DNA from: Prunus persica | Lineage: Eukaryota > Streptophyta > Magnoliopsida > Rosales > Rosaceae | Length of the DNA stretch: 64,000 nt | Assembly: GCF_000346465.2 (NCBI RefSeq) | Contig: NC_034014.1 | Coordinates: 4,079,385-4,143,384 of the forward strand | Direction: 5' to 3' | Shown: positions 46,506 to 58,775 of the stretch, one piece after another | Numbering within the stretch: the first letter of the stretch is position 1 | Layout: every line of letters starts with the position of its first letter | Made by a program: the position numbers and the translations under genes | Notes under the pieces: generated by a model | The model's input: the letters and a program-made list of their open reading frames with translations, nothing else | What the model was told of the DNA's origin: nothing | Databases searched by the model: none

Positions 46506-47549
46506 TATATATATATATATATATATATAACTTTTTAGATAAAGATCAAAGAGAAATCCTGGAATATTTTATTTGTTGAGAAAATCAATTTGATGGCTTT
46601 TCAGCCTCTCTTGCTACTAATTTTGGCTTTACAAAGCCATAGGCTAGGGGTCACTATTTAAAAATTGCAGTGTTTAATTGGGATATAAATTGGAATAGTG
46701 ATGAGCCTTTGTTTGCAGAAAATCAATGTGTTTTTCCATTTTTATATAATTTATTCAAATTTTTTTTTTCAATATTAAAGTATTCTATGATAAAATAACT
46801 CAATTTTACTACACAAGACGAGAACCTGTAAATCACATTGAAGAGTCAACTCAACTGTTATTGTATTTCTTTTTGGCAAGCCAACTGTTCTTAATGTGAT
46901 ACCAACTCAGATTGCAATCTGAAGCTAAAGAAACAAATCAATTCAATTATGTTTTCAGAAAGAAAAAGAATGTACAACAATTAGTAAAAGCACTGACAAA
47001 GTTACATTCTTCAGTATAACATAAATTATTCAAAGTGTTTTCTCTATTATTTTGTTCTGTATCTTAAAAATAAAAAATGTATGGAGGATGATATGGCAAA
47101 CATTGAACTCTTGGGCAAACGAGTTCTGAAATTAGACGGTTCGCATCATTGGTAATCTGCATTTAAACAATAACATGAAAACTATAAGAAATAAACCAAG
47201 ACAACAATAATTTTAGCTTACAAATCATCAGCAAGTCAGTTTTCATAGGGCAAAGCTATCATTTCTTATTTCAACTGCAATGAATAATCTTTTACCAGCA
47301 TGTACTATTTACTAAACCTATGCAGTCAAAATGAACATATTCATTCTTTTGGTTGATCACATTCACTGCAATGCAGTTATCTAACTGTATGAGATGCAGA
47401 ATTCATACTCAAAGAAAAAGCATTTCAAGGTAAATGTAAAAGGCAAGGTTTCTGACCTTCTATTGAAATTTGAAGCAGGATGAAAATGCGGGTCACCAAG
47501 ATCAAGCATAAGAGAATGATGATTCAGAGTCCATATTCTCTGAACATAA
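46506..47549. other. Intergenic plus CDC6 3' flank
   Basis: No further gene was recognised. The right part is the presumed CDC6 3'UTR. Confidence 0.5.
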
Positions 47550-50500
47550 TTATTGAAGGCAGTTCCGAAAGAAACGAATTCCCTGTTCAAACATGAATAG
47601 CTAAACATTAAGAAGTTGAAAGAAATGATAAGAATACAACATAAATGGAAAGCTCAGTTTAAGAGGCTTAGATATGTGTCCTCACCTGCAAAGCAAAGGT
47701 GATGTCTGCTTCATCTACATTCAGTGTTACTCTTTTAGATTTTTCATCTCGACATTGACCGCCCAGCTTCAGGAGGCCCTGCACTTAGGATTATGCCTCA
47801 GTAAGTAACTTATTTCTCCTTCTCCAAGTTGGTAAATTAGTATTAAGTCTAATTGTGTAGTAACAGAGAACAGAAATACTATGACTGTTATACTAACAAT
47901 GCTTTTTCTTACCTGGTCACTTAGCACTCTGCACATGCTTGAAAACTCAAAAACTCCAACTGGGGGAATTAGTGTTGATTTGCAGATGTCTACGTAAGAT
48001 TTATTTAGCTGCAAATGTGTGACAAATTCAGAAATCAGTAACATAATTTTTCCATGCTTCCCGTTATCTTTTATCGTCAAACAATGGCCAGGAAACACAC
48101 CTCTGTTACAGTTGAATCCTTCTTTTTCCTACGGAAAAGCTTCACAGCAGAGCAAAGTATAATCTGTGGAGAGAAAGGACAGTTGTATTAAGATTAATTA
48201 TATGAGATGCAGGGAGCAAATATAAGACTGGGGTAAAATTAGTTCACAGCGCTTGAATATAAAAACCTAAACTGCTTGGAACTAAAGACATCATTTTTCA
48301 AGAATTGAAATACTCTTAAGTCCCACAGCCTGCATACAAGTACAAGTAGTACAAATCACCAGAAGAAGGATTACCTGTTGATGTTGCGGAAGACATTGTA
48401 CGGTATCCACTACTGGTGATTTGTATGTCTTTGACAAAGCAGCAGCCATATGACCAATTTTCACCTGCAACACACGCAAGTGAATATTTAACATTTATAT
48501 ACTTCAAAGTATTTACTTGAAACTCTTAGGATTTCAGAATGTCTTGGTACTAATAAGACCTTAGAGTTACAAATGAATCAAATAAAGGTCATGGAGTTGG
48601 AAAAATCATGAAATATTGTTGCAGGAATGAAAGGATGAACTTGAAAAGAATGCTTGATAAGAAAATGATACTGAACAAGGAAAACAAAACTACATTTGTC
48701 AAGAGTCTTGTGGGGACCAATAGGGATCACTTACAATATCAATCTCCGGTTTTTTCACAACTGGAGCAGGAGCCATCTGCTGCTCAAAAAATGCATCTAC
48801 TACTGGTGATGAATTCAAGTTGTCATTAGATTCTTTTAGTTCCGCTTCCAGAATCTCAATTGCACTCCTGGAAAGTAGTTAGCAAAAGTTAGCCTCATAA
48901 CCCCACACAAAGCTCCTACAAGTACAATCAAAGTCACCATCCTTATTGAGACATTTGCTGATACTAATATGACCCCTAAGTCCTAAGGCATTTACATTTT
49001 CTGATATATTGATGAATCTAAGGCGCTTGCTCCTTTCGTACATATTCTCAATTGCACAGTCAAATTCTTGCACTTTTTCTACAGTTTATGATGTAACTCA
49101 ACCAAACTAACCTGCAAATACAAAGAGCTTTCCTCATATCTCCAGATGCAGCAGCAACTTTCTGCCATTTTTCACAGTCAGTACTCAGCCTATCAAAGTG
49201 CTTATAATATAAAGAACGATAATACAAGGATCTTCTGGAGAATATAATAAACAGCAAACTCACTCTAGCACAAAGTTCCAATGCTTGTGGTTGAAAGACG
49301 GTGTGAGGTAGTGTCTGTTGGAACAGAATAACAGCTGTTATTAAGTAACACTAGATACCAAGACAGTAACACTAGATACCAAGACAATAATTAGTTTCTC
49401 CTCATAATTAAAAAGTATGAGAGAACAAGACTTGTTATTACATGCAAAAAAGTAGCACAAACTTACCATTAGCCTCTCTTGAAGAATCCTGATAATCTGC
49501 TCCACATTGTAGGCCCGAAAAGTTATAACCATAGGCTTGCCTAAAGCAAGAATATGAAAGCAAAAACATCAGTAAGTACTACACCCCAAATACAGTTTAG
49601 CTTCTTATTGCGCAAAAACAAGGTAAAAATATTAGGTATTTGGACTCACAATTTAATGACTGAAGTCTTGGAAGAAAACGATCAGCCAGGTCAATGGCAT
49701 TTGCCACTCCTGCAAACATAACAAGAATATGGATCTAAACACAATACAATCTGCAATGGAGTTAAACCAACTTTACAATTATTACCTATGAGTATACATC
49801 TTGAGAATGGGTACGTTGTGAGCATGAAAAGATCATGAAGCACCGCCCGGTCTTTAGTAATTAAAAAATCCAACTCATCAGCTATTATCAACCTGAAAAA
49901 ATGGAAACCACTTGAGTATAACCACACTCTTGATGATAACATCCAATTTGTTAAGATGAGCAACTAAGCATTCAATGTCATAAAGACATCCTGCTCATAT
50001 CTAATTTTTTAGATTTTTAACCCCAACAAATATACAAGGAAAGGAGCAATGTGTGTTTATGTGGGCATCAAATATTGCATGGATTGTGGCAGATTGAGGA
50101 TAATTTGCTTACGTCATCTTCCTTCTAGATGTCTGAGGCTTTTGAGAATACAAGTTCTGGAGAAGCTGCAGGGCTGAGGTAGTACTTTTAACTTTCTTTG
50201 GTGGTTGGTCTTTACCAAGTATCTGCCAATGCAAACCAAACCAAACCAAATGTAACCACATTCTGCTACTATAACTTATAAGTTATAATCAACAATAGAA
50301 TAAGCTGTAAGTATCATTACCTTGCTAAAAATATCAGAAGTCTTTGTTAGAGAACTGCAATTCAAAGCCAGCACATCTGGCTCCTGAAATCCAGCCTGGT
50401 AGTAAGATCAATTCACAGTTTTAAAACTTTGGATTGAAATAAACACAAGCACTCAACAACAAACACATTTTAGAACTTAAAAATGAATCAAACATTCTAG

Positions 50501-51306
50501 AGATTTTGTCATCTACATAATTAAGCACCTAAAGTATTGAGGTACAATAAGCTCACCTCTCCTGCCCAGTCAACCAAAGCTTGTTTCACTTTTTCAATGG
50601 ACAACGATTTTCCAGTACCGGGGCAACCACAGATATATAAACTCCCAGCCTTCTCTTGCTCTACGCATGCCTTGCAGAACTCCAAAACCCTCTTCTGCTC
50701 GTCTTCGCGGCACGAAACAGTAGACGGCACAGTTGACACGTGTAATGCCTCCTTCGCCTCACTGATTTGCTTAACATCTACAGCCAAAACCATTTGTTAA
50801 TTCTTAGACCAAACAAACAAATTTTCCCTGAAATTGAAATTGATTTTGCTTAAACAATACTTGCCTTTGGGATCCCATTTCGGTTTATCGACTGATTTCT
50901 CAACTGATTTGCAAAAAGTTTGAACCTTCTTTTGGCTGAAATATTTCTCAATTCCCTGCAAACAATTACAGATGAATCAGAAACGAAAATCAAGTCCTCC
51001 ATGAAATTAAACCAACATCTTAATCAATCTTGCACAATTATTAAGCGGTTTCTATTTCATAAAAATTAAAGCGAATCTCACATCTGCGGAACTGTTAGCG
51101 CAAGCACTGAGCCGCCGGCGAGGCGATCCGAGTTTCATAGGCTTGGATATCGGACTAAGCTTCATCGGCGACGAACTGGATCTGAGCTTCCGCCTCTGAG
51201 GAGTTGAATTGCCGGCGGAGCCGACCGCCTCGGGTGCGTTCTCCGATTTGACGGCCATGACTTTGTCGTCGTTGAGTTCGAGGCTGCGTTTGGCAATGGC
51301 AGGCAT
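47550..51306 (-). CDS. CDC6: CDC6, DNA replication licensing ATPase
   Basis: Loads MCM2-7 on ORC-bound origins in G1, in the nucleus. Sixteen exons: 51306-51082, 50955-50865, 50777-50557, 50395-50321, 50222-50113, 49892-49786, 49709-49650, 49540-49467, 49314-49264, 49161-49112, 48867-48735, 48464-48375, 48163-48101, 48008-47913, 47778-47686 and 47582-47550. All join in phase to 523 aa. The N-terminus MPAIAKRSLELND carries SP-rich CDK-type sites (SSPMKLSPISKP, GSPRRR). The AAA+ core has Walker A GCPGTGKS and Walker B LIIADELD, sensor-like ITFRAYNVEQI and GDMRKALCICR. The winged helix ends DITFALQGIRFFRNCLQ. Intron 2 has a GC donor (AAAG|GCAAGT). The frame is open upstream to 51558, but homologues start MPAIA. 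Confidence 0.95.
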
Positions 51307-51430
51307 TGTGTTTGAAGGAAAATGAGAAAACGAAGGCTTGAACTCGCGGCAATGAAAATTGTGTGCAGGCGCGCTGGGCTTGAACATGCGGGAACGAACG
51401 GGTGGGAACCCATAGATAAAGGTATTTTTT

Positions 51431-51458
51431 CCGCGGGAATAAAAATTCGTTTTGGCGC
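51431..51458. promoter_or_regulatory. E2F-type sites upstream of CDC6
   Basis: TTTGGCGC (51451-51458, plus strand) fits the E2F consensus TTTSSCGC, and the minus strand also has TTCCCGCGG at 51431-51439. They lie about 125-155 bp upstream of the CDC6 ATG. CDC6 is a known E2F target in plants and animals; use here is inferred. Confidence 0.7.
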
Positions 51459-51938
51459 GCTGGCGCGCGCGAGTTACAAACTCAGGGGGCGTGACAACCG
51501 ATATGTATGTGTCCGAAGGTGGGCTCCACCCGGTCGTGCTTGGTCCAGGCCCATCCATAGGAGATGAAGGTTAGGGTCCTGTCGACACGATTAGTTAAAC
51601 GAGTTATATTTGTGTTGATTTATACCCTCGCCTTTTTTTTCTTTTACACAACAAAATATTAGAGAAATGGGAAATTGAATCTAGAACTTCTGTATACAGG
51701 TAAATATATTTAACCACTTAAATTAATTACATTAGATTCTCAACGATGTTCAAGCATGTATTCGGAATGGAGTTAAAATTGTAAAGTTAGAGGGGCCGAA
51801 ATAGAAAATATAAGTATATAAAACACCTAGATATTCAATAATTATATGGTTAGAGCTAAATATTTATAATTTAGTCATGTCTAATTTATTTTAGAGGGAA
51901 CTATAACGTAAATTATAAGTTGTTTATTACAAAATTTA

Positions 51939-52512
51939 TCTATATATATAAAGCAAAAGGCAGATAATGGTGAAACATTCAAAATACCAGAAAATGCCCT
52001 TGGTTAATCTATATATATAAAGCAAAAGGCAGAGAATGGTGAAACATTCAAAATACCAGAAAATGTCCTTGGTTAATGCAAACATTAAGAATTGAAATTA
52101 TTAAATAAATGAGGATAATATGGTAAATTCACAATTTTTCGTATTAAAAAATTTAAAATTAAAAGAAAATTCAGATAATGGATCCTATTTTTATGGAACA
52201 CAAATATTCATTATCTTTTTTAATTCTAAAATAAATTTAAATTTTTTAAATAAAAAACCTCTCGCATGCGCGGAAGCGCGTGTAGAGAGGCTAGTGCAAA
52301 CATTAAGAATTAAAATTATTAATTAAATGAGGATAATATGGTAAATTCACAATTTTTCATATTAAAAAAATTAAAATTAAAAGAAAATTCAGATAATGGA
52401 TCCTATTTTTATGGAACACAACTATCCATTATCTTTTTTAATTCTAAAATAAAATAAAATATTTTTAAAAAAAAACCTCTCGCAGGCGCAGAAGCGCATG
52501 CAGAGAGGCTAG
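51939..52512 (+). mobile_element. Composite non-autonomous Helitron
   Basis: Begins TCTATATATATAAAGC after an A and ends with a GC-rich hairpin (52476-52508) and CTAG followed by T, all Helitron features. It holds a second 5' end at 52008 (69 bp in, near-identical) and a second complete 3' end at 52258-52294 (hairpin, CTAG, T), after which the body restarts (GCAAACATTAAGAATT). No Rep/helicase is encoded. Confidence 0.87.
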
Positions 52513-52885
52513 TATAATATAATAGATAAGAGATAAAATTATGGGGGGGCCAGGGCCACTCTAGGCAAAAAAACTTACATCTAACGGAGATAACACTGTT
52601 TTGCTATCCTTTACCAATAACAAAATGTCGTGTGAAAAATTTATCCTACGTGTCATTGCGTTATTGGTCGAAGATAGCAAAAAGTGATATCCTGTTACAT
52701 GAGAGTTTCTCTCCATTTCAGGCATAGGAGTGGCTCCGCTACTACGCATGTCAATCATTTGCTTTTAAATAAAAATGGTTATGAAGTTTGAACTAGGCAT
52801 GACACATGGAGCATGAATTTCTTCCTACTTTATAAGTTTTTATACAAGAAACTTCAATTTTCAAGCAAAAAAATTTCATATTTTT

Positions 52886-53815
52886 TTATTATTACTTTTA
52901 TTTATTTATTTATTAAAGTGAGATAATTTCATTGAAACAACAATGTCAGAGTACAAAAAGGAGATTGGACTTTAGTAATGTAACAAGTGTGGCCTCATTA
53001 AAACCTTGCCTTTAAAAACCTCAAAATGAAGGAAAATCCGGTCAAGGAAAAAGAGTACCACTACATCACATTCAGTATAAAATTAAATTAATAAAATAAT
53101 TTGTCATTGGCCAAAACATCATAAATCCATAAAAGGATCATCCTCTAACCACACTTGAAAGTCCTGAGACAGGAGTGTCTGTTTAGCCAATAGATAAGCA
53201 ACCTAGTTACACTTGCGAGGAGCAAAGTGACAAGAAATATGAGCAAAAAGATTAAAAAGGCCCTTGACTTCATCCACTAAAGCACCCTCCACCGACCAAC
53301 TGTGCTCATAAGTTTGAAGATTCATAATAATCTCTTTGGCATCCATTTCCAAAATGACATAACGATGCCCCATTTGACTTGCAATCTGCAATCCCATAAT
53401 TGTTGCGTAAAGTTCAGTAGCTTTAGGAGAAAACATGCCATGAAGACCTTTATAGGCAGCCAGCATTAAATCACCCATACTATCTCGTATGACAACCCCT
53501 AAACCTCTAAAACCAATCAGCAAATTGACAGCACCATCAACATTTATCTTCACAAAATTACCATTAGGTGGAGACCAATGCCGCACAATATTAGTTGCTG
53601 GAACATGAGAAGACATTAGAATAATAGCCCGTTGATATTCCAAAACAAGCTTCCGGGTATGAGCCAAAAGACTAAGATGTAAAGTACTTTGATCAAAATG
53701 TAAAAGATCATTACGAGAGCTCCATAATCCCCAACTAAAAAAAAACAAAGAAGACCAGCTCGTCATTAATCAAAACCGAGGAAGCATATCCATATAACTC
53801 CTTAAAAGTACCAAC
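52886..53815 (-). pseudogene. LINE retrotransposon 3' fragment with RNase H domain
   Basis: Minus strand encodes WSPPNGNFVKINVDGAV, GLGVVIRDSMGDLMLAA, KATELYATIMGLQIASQMGH and VILEMDAKEIIMNL, the RNase H-like domain at the end of plant LINE/reverse-transcriptase-like proteins (53766-53203). A TAG interrupts KCN*VAYLLAKQ. A (TTTA)n run on the plus strand (52886-52916), that is a TAAA-type tail on the minus strand, marks the 3' end. The 5' side, including RT, is missing. Confidence 0.83.
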
Positions 53816-55740
53816 CTGTAGGGGGACAGTCAACCCTAAACCCTATATTTTATTATTTGAAAGAGGAAATAAATTTTAAATCTTGGAACAATTATATATA
53901 AAATTAGACCCATGGGTCCGACGCGCTTAAAGCCCGGCACATTTAAGGCACTAAGTACAAATGTATCGCGGGCCTAGGATCTTGGTTATTTGGGCATAAA
54001 AGAGCACGACACAATTATTCAATGGGCCAACACGAATACCACAAAAAAGTACGAATTAACCCAACTTAAATGAATCGGGCTTGCTTCAAGACAGAAACGC
54101 ACTTCAATCCTAATACGAACTACTGTTTTGTTGGCATAGCTTGGGTTGAAGCATAATGGAGACAAAGGTCGATTTGAGTTGGCATATACGCAGACATGGG
54201 GAGATTCTACACGCAAGCTCATCCAGTAGTAGGTTTGTTAAGCACTGGCGTGACCAACTACTGATTATAGAATATTATGATTAGACGTTTACGTGGTATA
54301 TCTTATATATATATATATTATAGTATAAATGAATATTTATTCTTTAAAATGAAAGAAAATAATTTATGTCGATTATTCATATTATAACATGTGTATAAAA
54401 TATATCATTATAATCATATTATCGTTGTATTCTATAATTTATCATGATAAACACGAGCTCCATTTTCTTTAATGCTAATGTCGGTTTTTTTGTATTGGAC
54501 TCAATTTTTTTAACAAGGGCATCTATTTGAATAGTGTGTGGTAAGAAGAGAGAAATTTGAGCTATTGACTATAGGTGTTATACATGTGGTTTATAATAGC
54601 CCCCTAATATTCCTTTTGTATATACTGAAATTAAGTTCTGTGGTGGTGTTGGTAGTTAAGACCAAGGATTGTTAGCGACATACATGGCTGGCTTTCATTT
54701 GACCACAATGCCAGCTTCATGCCACTTGAGATAAGGCTCATGCCTAGTCCCATATAAATTACTTCTATAAAAAAGTAAAGCAACAATTTAGAATGTCTTA
54801 CTTCATTGGTATTTTATCCCCGAGTGGACCTTAAAGCATCCCCGCCGCCAATCTTCATACATCACAAATTGATCAACAAATTTTACAAAACAATGTTTAA
54901 ACTATTCTAATGCACGCACGTGAAAAATAAATTGAATTCGAGTGTAAAAAACGGACGCGCTATCTTGGTCAACTAAGTATTTAACTTTTGATGGTAGGCT
55001 CCATTCGATAAAAGCAATGAAAATCACAAATTATGGCCAGAAAATGAAATTGTGATTAGTTAACTTATATATTCAGGTAAGGAGCTGGTCAGAAGACCCA
55101 TTTGGATTTCATTTGAGGTAGGCGATAAACCCTAGTGTTGCATATCCAATCAAATCCTGGGAAAACTAGGCATGAAATATTTAAATCTCAGGGCCACAAC
55201 AACCCTTGCATTATTTCAATAATAAATATGACTTTTTGTGATATATATTTTGTATGGACTTGAATGGCCCGTTTCAATTAAAGGACACGGCGGGGCTCGG
55301 CGGGATGAAAATCAATTTCAATTATCGAACACAAAAGTGGCCCTTCTACAGGGACACAGTCGGGAAAGAAAGCGACCACTTGCATGTCGAAAGGGACCAG
55401 TTAGATATTTCTACAGCAACACATGCATTATATTACCGAAACATCCTCCAATTAAAAATTCAACGTTAAGTATAGCCCAAGAGAGATTAAACAAAATTAA
55501 ATTTTAACCTAATGAAATGCTTATCATATTCTCGTACCGTATCATTGTTATCAATGTATAATATATATGCATAATTTTATCATTGTCAACTTTTTGGGAA
55601 CGATGTGAATCCACACGTCTTTGATAAGGGTTTCTAAAATCGAAAATGGATTGTTTTGATCTCAATTTACACATGTCATCTTTGTGGATGGGCCACGCTA
55701 ATTTACTTTGTATCGTTATAGGTTTATTGGATGTCCTCGG
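53816..55740. other. Intergenic, gene-poor
   Basis: No convincing gene. A GC-richer patch at 53900-54090 (GGGCC and CACGAC words) may be old transposon debris; nothing else was recognised. Confidence 0.5.
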
Positions 55741-55759
55741 TTGGTTTTTTATAACATGC

Positions 55760-55954
55760 ACCGTGTTCATTGATTTTGTAGAACACAATCGGATATCGAA
55801 ACGGTTTCCGATTTGTCTAATTTTTTGTGCGGATAATATATGAATGTAGACTTTAAAAAATATATGGTTTGGATTGTTGAAATTTTTTTTATAGAATACC
55901 CTAAAAACCGTCCCTCAAATAAAATTATTTGAATGATCTCTCAATAGAACGGGA
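55760..55954 (+). mobile_element. Half of a GAGGGATCCCTC MITE (copy d)
   Basis: Only the right half of the family consensus is present, from GTGTTCATTGATTTTGTAGA to CTCAAATAAAATTATTTGAA-GATCTCTCAATAG. The left half is replaced by unrelated sequence. Confidence 0.8.
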
Positions 55955-56178
55955 ATATATATATATATATAACTTACTCAAATAATTGTATATAATGTAG
56001 AATATTCAAAAGGTAGACACATAATGTCAAACTTTAGTGTTTATACACTCCACCGTCTAAAAAGTAGCCAATGACTTTCAAAACCAATTACAGAAGAAAG
56101 CAAAAAAAAGTTTCGATGTATTTATATAAGGCTCATCCCAAAGGTAGATTATTCTCATTTATAGTATTGATGTATATA

Positions 56179-56557
56179 GATAACCTCCCTTCAAATAAGT
56201 TTATTTGAGGAATATTATTGTAGGGCCTACTATATATTGGATTTCATTAATCCAAATTGTCTATTTTTCAGATAATTATTCAAAAATTATATCTACAAAA
56301 ATTCACTTGAATCCGATATCATTTGACCACTCAATTGAGTTATTGAAATTTTAGTACTTTCTTGAAGCAATGTGTTCATTGATTTTGTAGGACACAATTG
56401 AATGTTGAAACGGTTTCCGATTTGCAAGGATGATCTATGAATATAGACTTAACAAATAGATGATTTGGATTGTTGAAAAAAAAATTCATAGGAAACCCTA
56501 AAGGGTGTCCCTCAAATAAAATTAATTGATGAATCTCTCAATAACAGAATGAGACTG
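56179..56557 (+). mobile_element. GAGGGATCCCTC MITE family (copy e)
   Basis: CCCTTCAAATAAGTTTATTT at the left, GTGTCCCTCAAATAAAATTA at the right, and the common internal blocks between. TTGATGTATATA occurs at both flanks (about 56167 and 56558), possibly an extended target duplication. Confidence 0.83.
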
Positions 56558-56559
56558 TT

Positions 56560-58040
56560 GATGTATATATAGATTAACCCCTTAATTAATAAGTAAACAT
56601 AATCCTCCTATATTTTTGACAAAGTTAGAAAGAAAAGGGGAAAAATTCACACGCGTAGCTATTATGGAGAATTGAACTCAGGGCCACTTAAAAGCACGCC
56701 AAAAATCAATACAATCCAACTACGCCCCGTTAGAATCCTATTTAACAATATATATGAAGTGAAAACAAAGATGCACCCCTAATGAGATATATTTTAAAAC
56801 AATCAGTTGAGTATTATTTTGCTTATTGTGTTAGCTAGTGAAGGTGTGTTTAGTCATATTTTGATCAGCAAAAATGGAAAATGGAAACAAAAACCATGAA
56901 AGGGAGAGATGGATGGAACTATCAAATGCTTTTTTTGGGTCGGCCAGAAAGAAGAGGTGGCAACAAAGTAGATGAGGAGATAAGAAAATTGGCGTGGCAT
57001 TGGCGTCTACATGTCTTTGTCTAATTAGAAACCCATGTGGATTGGAATTCCAAGGCCCCTCCTTCCTTGCGATTGTTCAATTTCAATTCCTTCTATCTCT
57101 TATATATTTTTTCTTGCTTTGGAACTTAGGAAGCCAGTGGCCACACAATAAACCCTAGGGCTAGGGCTTTCCTATCATAATGCTGCAGCATTTGTACGTA
57201 CCTTCTTGTAATGTTTTTCATGATAATGCTAAATGCAACAGCATGCGTATTCATTGAATGCACTTCAACCAATATATATATATATATCATTTCCTTTGGT
57301 CCACCCTAACTTCGTGTGTTCTAAAAGTTTAATGCACTTGTAAGCATTCAATTGGTTTATATACAAACAATTTTTTTCCTTTCCTTTCTTTTTTGAATAT
57401 AAAAAAATTACAAAAGTTCCAAACTAGCTAGGAATTTGCATATACTCGTATCATATGGATCCTAAATACCTTGATTCAATGCCGTTATCATATAGTATTC
57501 ATCTTTACTTGGTGATAAATAAAGCATCCTTACTTTTTTTTTTTTTTAATCTCCCAGAAATTTCATAAAGCGAAGTTTCTAGAGAGCCACAATAACCATC
57601 AAATGTTCACGTACATTATGTGGATTGTTTAGCCAAATAGAGCAGGCACAATCTCGGCATACGTATAATCATTTCCAAAGGTACTACCCTTATGAGTGTT
57701 TGCAAAGCAAATTGTCTCATTTGCCCTTTTCATTGCTCGTGATAAGAACTTGGTCCACAGCTCTGGTGCCACCAGACGTGTCCAATGGCCTGCACAACAC
57801 ATGGAACATCGAGCACACTTTATGTGAAACACATCCATGCACTCTCCATAATATAATGAAAACTCTTGCCATCAATCGTCCATATAATTGATAGGTCGTC
57901 CAAATGTTAGGTTGATTGGTTACAAGGCATGATTGGGGTGCTGCAGTGCAATATAACATGTTTGGGTCATTGGGAAAGTGGGTCGGCCAAAAGCCCCAAA
58001 AAAGTTCTTAGAAACCCAGAGAGGATATATGTTTGGATGG
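56560..58040. other. Intergenic, no gene seen
   Basis: AT-rich. A minus-strand open frame of 69 codons at 57629-57838 has no recognisable domain and is not called as a gene. Confidence 0.5.
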
Positions 58041-58050
58041 TTTTATTGTA

Positions 58051-58766
58051 GGCTTAAGTGTCAAAATGGTCCCTGTGTTTTAGCACAATGGCCAATTTAA
58101 TCCCTGTGTTTTTAATTTGGCCAATTCGGTCCTTGTGTTTATGATCATTAGCCAATTTAGTCCATCCAGTTAAAATAGTCGTTAAATATGAACATGATTG
58201 GTTTTTTTTTTTTTTTTTGAAAACGTATAAAGCTTTTTTAAATTAAAAAAAGTTGAATTGATTTAAAAATATTAAAACTTCAATTAAACTAACATAACAT
58301 TAGGGAAAAAAAAACTTGAAAAAATGAAGGAGGCGTAGTCCGGGGAGGGGAAGGGCTGCTTAATGAGTGGAGTAGTGGGAAGAGGGGTTGACCATTGCAG
58401 GGTGGGGGTGGGTGATGAATGAAGGCATACAACAGAAGAGGGAGAGATGGGGGTTGGAGATGGTGTGAACGATCTGGGAGCCATGACTGAGGATGGGGCA
58501 AATGGCTAGGCAAGGGTTAGGTTCTGGAAGATCTTGCTGGGAGCTGGTCAAATATAAGGGTAAATGGCTAGACAATGGTTGAACTCAAATAATTATGTTT
58601 TTAATTAATGTTTAAATAGTTTTAAATTTTTTTAAACTTAGATTTAAAAGAATGGATCACATTGATTAATAGTTGTAAACACAAGGACTTAATTAGCTAA
58701 ATTAGAAATACATGGACTAAATTGACCAACGTAATAAAACACAGGGTCCATTTTAGCATTTAAGCC
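58051..58766. mobile_element. Mutator-like MITE (716 bp)
   Basis: Flanked by a perfect 9-bp duplication TTTATTGTA (58042-58050 and 58767-58775). Terminal inverted repeats of about 31 bp: GGCTTAAGTGTCAAAATGGT at the left, and GGCTTAAATGCTAAAATGGA read inward from the right. No coding capacity. Confidence 0.92.
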
Positions 58767-58775
58767 TTTATTGTA

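Noticed and set aside
47381..47608. Separate 75-codon ORF at the CDC6 3' end
   Set aside because: Only its start region in another frame is used as the last CDC6 exon (GIRFFRNCLQ stop).
51307..51558. Upstream in-frame extension of CDC6
   Set aside because: It covers the E2F-site promoter region and has no similarity to CDC6; homologues start MPAIA.
53860..54090. Possible promoter or gene in a GC-richer patch
   Set aside because: Looks like old repeat debris with GGGCC words; no frame or clear ends.
57629..57838. 69-codon minus ORF
   Set aside because: No start context, domain or neighbours to support it; chance length in this composition.
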